A DNA stretch of 26,210 nucleotides, taken from Halobacteriales archaeon QS_5_70_15 (GTDB lineage: Archaea > Halobacteriota > Halobacteria > Halobacteriales > Haloarculaceae). Made by a program: the position numbers and the translations under genes. The DNA lies in NCBI GenBank assembly GCA_003022005.1, contig PXRQ01000069.1:1-26210 (forward strand), written 5' to 3'. The first letter of the stretch is position 1. Each line of letters opens with the position of its first letter. This document shows, in pieces, positions 22,441 to 26,210 of this stretch. The notes below the pieces were generated by a model. It saw only the letters and a list, made by a program, of their open reading frames with translations. It did not search any database and was not told the origin of the DNA.

Positions 22441-23121
22441 ATGGCAGACAGCGGGGAGCCCGACGGGTCGCCCCGGAGGCGGTACGACGTGTGGCGCTGT
22501 CCGGAGTGCGGTCACGAGCACCCCAAGAACAACCCGCCTTGCGACCGGTGTGGCGCGATGCGGCTCGACCGGGTGGAGGTCACGGAGGACGACTTCGACG
22601 CCGAACTGGACGCCCCGAGCTTCCTCGATCTGCTGGCGGAGAACCCGCTTCCGGCCGTCGTCGCGGTCGCGGTCGTCGCGGTCGCGGTCGTCGCGGTGCT
22701 CGCCGGGTCGGGCGTGTTCGTCGTGAGCGATCCGTTCGGGCTGGGCTACCGGTACGGCGCGGTCGACGCGGTCGAACCTGACGACGACGGGACGTTCACC
22801 GCCGGGGAGTTCCGCGCCGCGGTCGAGGAGGAGTACGAGGTCGAGACGGTCCGGTACAGCGGCCGGCGGCTCGAACTCGTCTACGAGACCGGCGCGGGTT
22901 CGAACGAGGCGTTCACCGGGGAGGTCGCGACGGTCGCGGAGCTCTACGCCCGCTACGCCGCATCGGGCGGTGACGCCGAACGGCTGCGGATCGTGGCGAC
23001 CGCCGACGGGGACCGGGTCGGCCGGCTCACCGTCGAGTCCTCCTGGGCCCGCGAGTTCGCCGCGGGGGACCTCTCCCGGGAGGAGTACCTCTCCCGGATC
23101 GCCTCGACGGCCGGTCGCTGA
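22441..23121 (+). CDS. Zinc-ribbon single-pass membrane protein
   Basis: This 226-residue protein has an N-terminal zinc ribbon (Cys20, Cys23, Cys34, Cys37, with CPECGHEHP), an acidic stretch and one transmembrane helix (about 69-95). A C-terminal domain of about 130 residues begins at SDPFG. The zinc ribbon would be cytoplasmic and the C-terminal domain probably outside. The membrane helix is encoded by a 15-nt tandem repeat giving VVAVA units (22657-22698). GGATAGTG at 22410-22417 supports ATG 22441 as a leaderless start. The family is unrecognised by me and its function is unknown. Confidence 0.8.
   Translation: MADSGEPDGSPRRRYDVWRCPECGHEHPKNNPPCDRCGAMRLDRVEVTEDDFDAELDAPSFLDLLAENPLPAVVAVAVVAVAVVAVLAGSGVFVVSDPFGLGYRYGAVDAVEPDDDGTFTAGEFRAAVEEEYEVETVRYSGRRLELVYETGAGSNEAFTGEVATVAELYARYAASGGDAERLRIVATADGDRVGRLTVESSWAREFAAGDLSREEYLSRIASTAGR
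22657..22698 (+). repeat. 15-nt in-frame tandem repeat in a transmembrane segment
   Basis: The unit GTCGTCGCGGTCGCG occurs as two exact copies (22657-22671, 22672-22686), and 11 of the 12 bases of a partial third copy (22687-22698) match. It encodes VVAVA repeats of the membrane helix, so slippage by one unit would add or remove five residues without breaking the frame. Confidence 0.85.
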
Positions 23122-23485
23122 CGGGGACCGCGGTCGGCCGGCGGATCCGACCCCTCGCCGGGGCCGGTCGACCGTTTCACGGGCCCTGCCGGTCCGACCG
23201 TGGGGGGACCGACACTCGTCCCGCGAGGAGCAGGCCCGCCCGCCGGACCGGGGGCATCCCGGCGCAGGCTGCCGTCCTGTACCGGTCAGATGGCCGCGCG
23301 GCGGGTACGGTTCTCGGGTGACAGCGCCCCGACCTGGCGGGCGGCCCGTCGACCGGCCGTGTCGTCGTTTCGCCCGACAGTTACGGCCGTGGACGTGTGG
23401 AGAATGCGTCTCGTGACGGCTCCGCTGGTAACGGTGGTCCCCGCGAAACCGCTCCGCCGACGACGGCGACGGGCCGTGGCGCCGG
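23122..23485. other. Convergent intergenic region, no supported gene
   Basis: These 364 nt separate two convergent genes. Open frames exist on both strands but give Arg-rich products without recognisable domains. A short frame from ATG 23404 has a TATA-like TTACGG only 18-23 nt upstream and a run of six Arg residues; I do not call it. No clear U-rich terminator is visible for either gene. Confidence 0.5.
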
Positions 23486-23788
23486 TCAGCCCTCGACCCG
23501 CTCGTAGACGGCCGTCGCCGCCTTCATCGCCAGTACCGGGAGGCTGACCGCGAACGCGAACGCCGCGGTCCACCCGAGGACGAGCCCGGCGATGCCGCCG
23601 TTCGACACCGCGACCGCGAGGGCGTACGCGGCCGCGCCGACCACCACGAGCGCCAGCCCGAGGAGGACGCCCGCGACGAGCGCGTCCCGGCCGAGCCGGG
23701 CCAGCCGGCGTCGGACCGCGCGTCGGCGTCCGGCGGCCGAGCCGAGCCACGTCCGGAGGCGCGAGACGACGCCCCCCGCGACGCCAAT
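23486..23788 (-). CDS. Small two-helix membrane protein, probable non-ATG start
   Basis: About 100 residues with an Arg-rich amphipathic N-terminus (RRRAVRRRLARLGRD) followed by two hydrophobic helices (roughly 40-63 and 70-92), so probably an integral membrane protein of unknown function. It overlaps the 3' end of the regulator gene. The frame has no ATG, GTG or TTG near its beginning. The sequence GAGGAGGAACCCTGATTGGC gives a strong purine-rich ribosome-binding site, the regulator's TGA and an overlapping ATT (23788-23786), or a CTG at 23791. A normal overlap would read TGATG, so the start may be a mutated ATG or a true ATT/CTG start. The TTG in this string is in a frame encoding a basic nonsense product. 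Confidence 0.6.
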   Translation of the reverse strand: MGVAGGVVSRLRTWLGSAAGRRRAVRRRLARLGRDALVAGVLLGLALVVVGAAAYALAVAVSNGGIAGLVLGWTAAFAFAVSLPVLAMKAATAVYERVEG

Positions 23789-24792
23789 CAGGGTTCCTCC
23801 TCGCCGCCGGTGACCGACTCCGACGCGGTCGCCGCTCGGGCCGTCCCGTCGCTCTCGTCCCCGCCGGCCCTCCCGGAGTTCGGCCCGGCTCCGACCGGCC
23901 GCCGCTCGGTCGAGACGACCGCGAGATCGCCGTCCAGCGTCGCGACCAGTTCCTCCCCGTCGAGTTCGATGCTCACCCGGAGTCGCCAGGGGTCCTCGCT
24001 CGCCACCTCCGTGTGCTCGTCGGTGACACACCAGTCGAGCGTCCAGAACGGGACGGCGTTGAGATCGACCCCGTGGTCGCGGTAGAACGACACCACCTCG
24101 GCGTCGTCGAGCAGCGCGAGCCCGGTCGAGGAGCTCGTCGTGAGGTTACAGCGCACACACTCGTAGTCGACCCGGATCTCGAGGCCCATCGCGTCCGTCT
24201 CGGTCGCGTGCCGGACGTTGGTCTCCATCCGGCCGTTGCACTCCGGGCAGACGCCGTCCTTCGAGAGACAGGAGAGGTGTCGGGCGCGCTGGTTGAAGGC
24301 GTCGAGGGCCTCCTCCCGGGTGCGGTCCTCCAGCCCGCCGGGCGGGAACGGGTAGCCGCCGTGGGACCGGCCGCACTCCGAACACTCGATGTGGAAGTGC
24401 TCGTCCTCGTAGCGGGTCTGCAGCGTGCTCCCGCAGTCGACGCAGGTCCCCTCGACGGGGAACGGATCGAGTTCGGGGCTCTGGTTCAGCGTGCCCGCCA
24501 GCACCGACCGGATGACCGCGCGTCCGGCCTGCCGGAACTCGTATCCCTCCTGGGTCTTGCGGACGAACTGCCCCACCAGCTTGTCGAGGTGGTAGTTGAA
24601 CTGCGCGGAGTCGCGCATTCCGACCCGGCGACGCAGGTCCGAGAACGCGGCCGGCCGGTCGGCCTCCCGGAGCGCCTCGAGTATCCGCAGTCGGGTCTCG
24701 TTGCCGACGACGGCGAACGCCTCCGCGGGCGGGAGACACTCCTCGCAGGTGAGGAGCGTGCTCTCCTCTCCGGACTCGCGTGATTCGCTCAT
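23788..24792 (-). CDS. Winged-helix transcription regulator with two zinc ribbons
   Basis: This 334-residue protein has an N-terminal ArsR-like winged helix (about 25-100, VVGNETRLRILEAL and SAQFNYHLDKLV). It is followed by two four-Cys zinc sites: Cys117/120 with 137/140 and Cys182/185 with 212/215. The C-terminal beta-rich domain ends in a disordered acidic/Ala tail. The layout occurs in haloarchaeal regulators, which typically bind DNA as dimers; the ligand is unknown. ATG 24792 has a TATA element (plus-strand CTAAAA, 24818-24823) at 26-31 nt. An inverted repeat GTACG-N8-CGTAC (24793-24810) sits between TATA and start codon, where a self-made repressor would bind. A small membrane protein gene overlaps its stop. 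Confidence 0.85.
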   Translation of the reverse strand: MSESRESGEESTLLTCEECLPPAEAFAVVGNETRLRILEALREADRPAAFSDLRRRVGMRDSAQFNYHLDKLVGQFVRKTQEGYEFRQAGRAVIRSVLAGTLNQSPELDPFPVEGTCVDCGSTLQTRYEDEHFHIECSECGRSHGGYPFPPGGLEDRTREEALDAFNQRARHLSCLSKDGVCPECNGRMETNVRHATETDAMGLEIRVDYECVRCNLTTSSSTGLALLDDAEVVSFYRDHGVDLNAVPFWTLDWCVTDEHTEVASEDPWRLRVSIELDGEELVATLDGDLAVVSTERRPVGAGPNSGRAGGDESDGTARAATASESVTGGEEEP

Positions 24793-24810
24793 GTACGACT
24801 GGTAGCGTAC
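24793..24810. promoter_or_regulatory. Inverted repeat, candidate autoregulatory operator
   Basis: GTACG (24793-24797) and CGTAC (24806-24810) are perfect inverted arms separated by 8 nt. They overlap the expected transcription start of the winged-helix regulator. Binding there would block transcription; this is inferred from position and symmetry only. Confidence 0.4.
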
Positions 24811-24817
24811 GAAGCGG

Positions 24818-24823
24818 CTAAAA
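24818..24823 (-). promoter_or_regulatory. TATA element for the winged-helix regulator
   Basis: Minus-strand TTTTAG is 26-31 nt upstream of ATG 24792, fitting a leaderless start. Confidence 0.55.
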
Positions 24824-25004
24824 CCTTCGCTGAAACGCGCTTTTGAGCCATCCCCGTGTTTCTCGGGACGCGGCGGTCGTCTCCGACCGTCCGCTGTTCC
24901 TACCGGACGACAGCGAGCCGCCGGAACGAACGGCGACACTCGGAAGGGGCCACACCTCCCGCGGTATCGGAAATCGTCACACGGTCCTGTATACCGATGT
25001 ATCG

Positions 25005-25041
25005 GTGATCGCCCGACCGGGTACCGGGTTTCGGCGATCAC
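25005..25041. repeat. 9-bp inverted repeat next to a 14-bp palindrome
   Basis: GTGATCGCC (25005-25013) pairs with GGCGATCAC (25033-25041) across a 19-nt loop. The left arm overlaps the palindrome ACCGATGTATCGGT (24993-25006). Confidence 0.7.
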
Positions 25042-25098
25042 GAGCGACGACGCACGGCCGTATCAGAGCATCCGAGCGAGCGAAGCGAGCGAGGTTCA

Positions 25099-25129
25099 CC
25101 GCCCCGAGGCCCGCGGGGCCGAGGGGCGG
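25099..25129. repeat. Hairpin with symmetric GA/GA internal loop
   Basis: Stem CCGCCCC/GGGGCGG (7 bp), then GA opposite GA, then GGCCC/GGGCC (5 bp), closed by a GCG loop. Tandem G-A mismatches are stable in RNA, so this could fold as one 14-layer helix. Confidence 0.75.
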
Positions 25130-25139
25130 CCTCTTTCAC

Positions 25140-25216
25140 CCATGTTTTTACGAGGAGTGGCTCCCGCAGCGGGCGCCGGAGGCGCGAGCGAGGAAGCCCG
25201 ACGAGCAAAAAGATGG
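25140..25216. repeat. Imperfect long-range inverted repeat enclosing two hairpins
   Basis: CCATGTTTTTA (25140-25150) faces CAAAAAGATGG (25206-25216) with two mismatched positions. The 55-nt interior contains hairpins CCCG-CAG-CGGG (25163-25173) and GCGCC-GGA-GGCGC (25173-25185). The layout recalls a small non-autonomous repeat element; I could not find a target-site duplication. Confidence 0.55.
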
Positions 25217-25226
25217 TTCGGTAGCC

Positions 25227-25232
25227 TTATAC
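25227..25232 (+). promoter_or_regulatory. TATA element for aIF2 gamma
   Basis: TTATAC lies 32-37 nt upstream of ATG 25264, so the transcript would have a leader of only about 5-10 nt. This is among the best TATA matches in the window. Confidence 0.6.
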
Positions 25233-25263
25233 GCCGCAGGAGCCGATAGCCACTACATTACTG

Positions 25264-26210
25264 ATGTCGGGAACACATCGACAACCGGAGGTGAACATCG
25301 GGCTGGTCGGCCACGTGGACCACGGGAAGACGACCCTGGTCCAGGCCCTCTCGGGCCAGTGGACCGACCAGCACTCCGAAGAGATGAAGCGGGGCATCTC
25401 CATCCGCCTGGGGTACGCCGACGCGACGTTCCGGCGGGTACCGGGCGTGGACCCGCCGGAGTGTTTCACGGTCGAGGCGGAGGTCGACGGCGAGGAGACG
25501 GAGTTCCTTCGTACCGTTTCCTTCCTCGACGCCCCGGGCCACGAGACGCTGATGGCGACGATGCTTTCGGGTGCTGCGATCATGGACGGCGCGGTCCTGG
25601 TGATCGGCGCGAACGAACCGGTGCCCCAGGCCCAGACGGAGGAGCACCTGATGGCGCTGGACATCATCGGCATCGAGAACATCGTCATCGCCCAGAACAA
25701 GATCGACCTCGTCGCCGACGCCGAGGAAGCCCGAGAGAACAAGCGGGAGATCGAATCGTTCATCGAGGGGACCGTCGCCGAGGGGGCACCGATCGTCCCG
25801 TTGTCGGCCCAGCAGGAGGTGAACATCGACCTGCTGATCGCCGCCATCGAGGAGGAGATCCCGACCCCCGAGCGCGACCCGGACGCCGACACGCGGCTCC
25901 AGGTCGCCCGCTCGTTCGACATCAACCGCCCGGGGACGACCCACGAGGACCTGAAGGGCGGGGTCGTCGGCGGGTCGCTCTCGCAGGGGGTCCTCGAGGT
26001 CGGGGACGACATCGAGGTCCGCCCCGGCCGCCAGAAGGAGGAGGACGGCCCCTACGAGGCGGTCTCGACGTCCGTCCGGTCGGTCCAGGCCGGCGGGCGG
26101 ATGGTCGACTCCGTGCGGCCCGGCGGGCTCGTCGGCGTCGGGACCGGCCTTGACCCCTCGGTGACGAAGGGCGACGCGCTCGCCGGGCAGGTCGCCGGTC
26201 CCCCGGGGAC
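25264..26210 (+). CDS. eif2g: Translation initiation factor aIF2 subunit gamma, partial (3' end outside window)
   Basis: This is the first 315 codons of the GTPase subunit of archaeal initiation factor 2, which carries initiator methionyl-tRNA to the small ribosomal subunit. The G domain has G1 GHVDHGKT (about 16-23), a switch region with [12 protein letters not shown]3 DAPGHE and G4 NKID, followed by the start of beta-barrel domain II ([21 protein letters not shown]). The switch wording and lack of an EF-Tu-like domain pattern identify aIF2 gamma rather than aEF1A or SelB. The usual zinc-knuckle region between G1 and G3 is present only as PECF, with few cysteines, as in other haloarchaea. 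ATG 25264 gives the expected N-terminus and follows a strong TATA element. Confidence 0.97.
   Translation, partial: MSGTHRQPEVNIGLVGHVDHGKTTLVQALSGQWTDQHSEEMKRGISIRLGYADATFRRVPGVDPPECFTVEAEVDGEETEFLRTVSFLDAPGHETLMATMLSGAAIMDGAVLVIGANEPVPQAQTEEHLMALDIIGIENIVIAQNKIDLVADAEEARENKREIESFIEGTVAEGAPIVPLSAQQEVNIDLLIAAIEEEIPTPERDPDADTRLQVARSFDINRPGTTHEDLKGGVVGGSLSQGVLEVGDDIEVRPGRQKEEDGPYEAVSTSVRSVQAGGRMVDSVRPGGLVGVGTGLDPSVTKGDALAGQVAGPPG

Larger units (their letters stand above)
24824..25226. other. Long intergenic region upstream of aIF2 gamma, rich in symmetric sequences
   Basis: I see no protein gene or tRNA here. It holds a palindrome ACCGAT-GT-ATCGGT (24993-25006), a 9-bp inverted repeat (25005-25013 with 25033-25041), a 20-nt mirror repeat (25074-25093) and a 31-nt hairpin with symmetric internal GA/GA mismatches (25099-25129). 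An imperfect long-range inverted repeat (25140-25150 with 25206-25216) encloses two small hairpins. A possible TATA at 24989-24995 could drive a small RNA. Confidence 0.6.

Noticed and set aside
23404..23547. Small plus-strand ORF in the convergent gap
   Set aside because: Six consecutive Arg residues, poor TATA spacing, and overlap with the membrane-protein 3' end.
24843..25263. Long plus-strand frame running into aIF2 gamma
   Set aside because: It is in a different frame from aIF2 gamma and crosses the repeat-rich intergenic region; the real gene starts at 25264.

Overview
The window looks like chromosomal DNA of a halophilic archaeon (class Halobacteria). The GC content is very high, the predicted proteins are rich in Asp and Glu, and the last gene is archaeal initiation factor aIF2 gamma. 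Most gene starts sit 25-32 nt downstream of an A/T-rich TATA element, the layout of haloarchaeal leaderless transcripts. No rRNA, tRNA, CRISPR array or complete mobile element was seen.

Layout. 1-480: no confident gene except a 29-residue membrane peptide on the minus strand. 482-4814: acyl-CoA-type metabolism, with a 40-codon mini-ORF coupled to a short-chain dehydrogenase, an ACAD10/11-like phosphotransferase, a frameshifted RidA-family gene, an acyl-CoA dehydrogenase and a small zinc-finger protein. 5024-6991: a 3-hydroxyacyl-CoA dehydrogenase/enoyl-CoA hydratase fusion whose dehydrogenase half has lost its catalytic residues. 6992-7210: a tandem array of hairpins whose stems change in a compensated way while an 11-nt loop stays similar. 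7233-13307 (minus): a decayed E1 alpha/beta remnant, a hybrid sensor kinase, a damaged E2 gene and an intact E1 beta/alpha pair of a 2-oxoacid dehydrogenase complex. 13584-16434: a 15-codon mini-ORF, a LutC-like protein and a LutB-LutA fusion for lactate-type oxidation. 16613-20983: an acyl-CoA synthetase, a DUF35/thiolase-like pair (minus, led by a 23-codon mini-ORF) and a second SDR. 21085-24792: a PAS histidine kinase, a zinc-ribbon membrane protein, a small two-helix membrane protein and a winged-helix/zinc-finger regulator. 25264-end: aIF2 gamma, cut by the window edge.

Together the genes suggest catabolism of organic acids: activation to CoA thioesters, beta-oxidation-like steps, 4-hydroxyacyl phosphorylation by analogy with ACAD11/LvaA, lactate oxidation and oxidative decarboxylation of 2-oxoacids. 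Several enzymes carry unusual active sites, and three loci are frame-broken. Three metabolic operons appear to begin with a leaderless mini-ORF ending in an ATGA overlap with the main gene.
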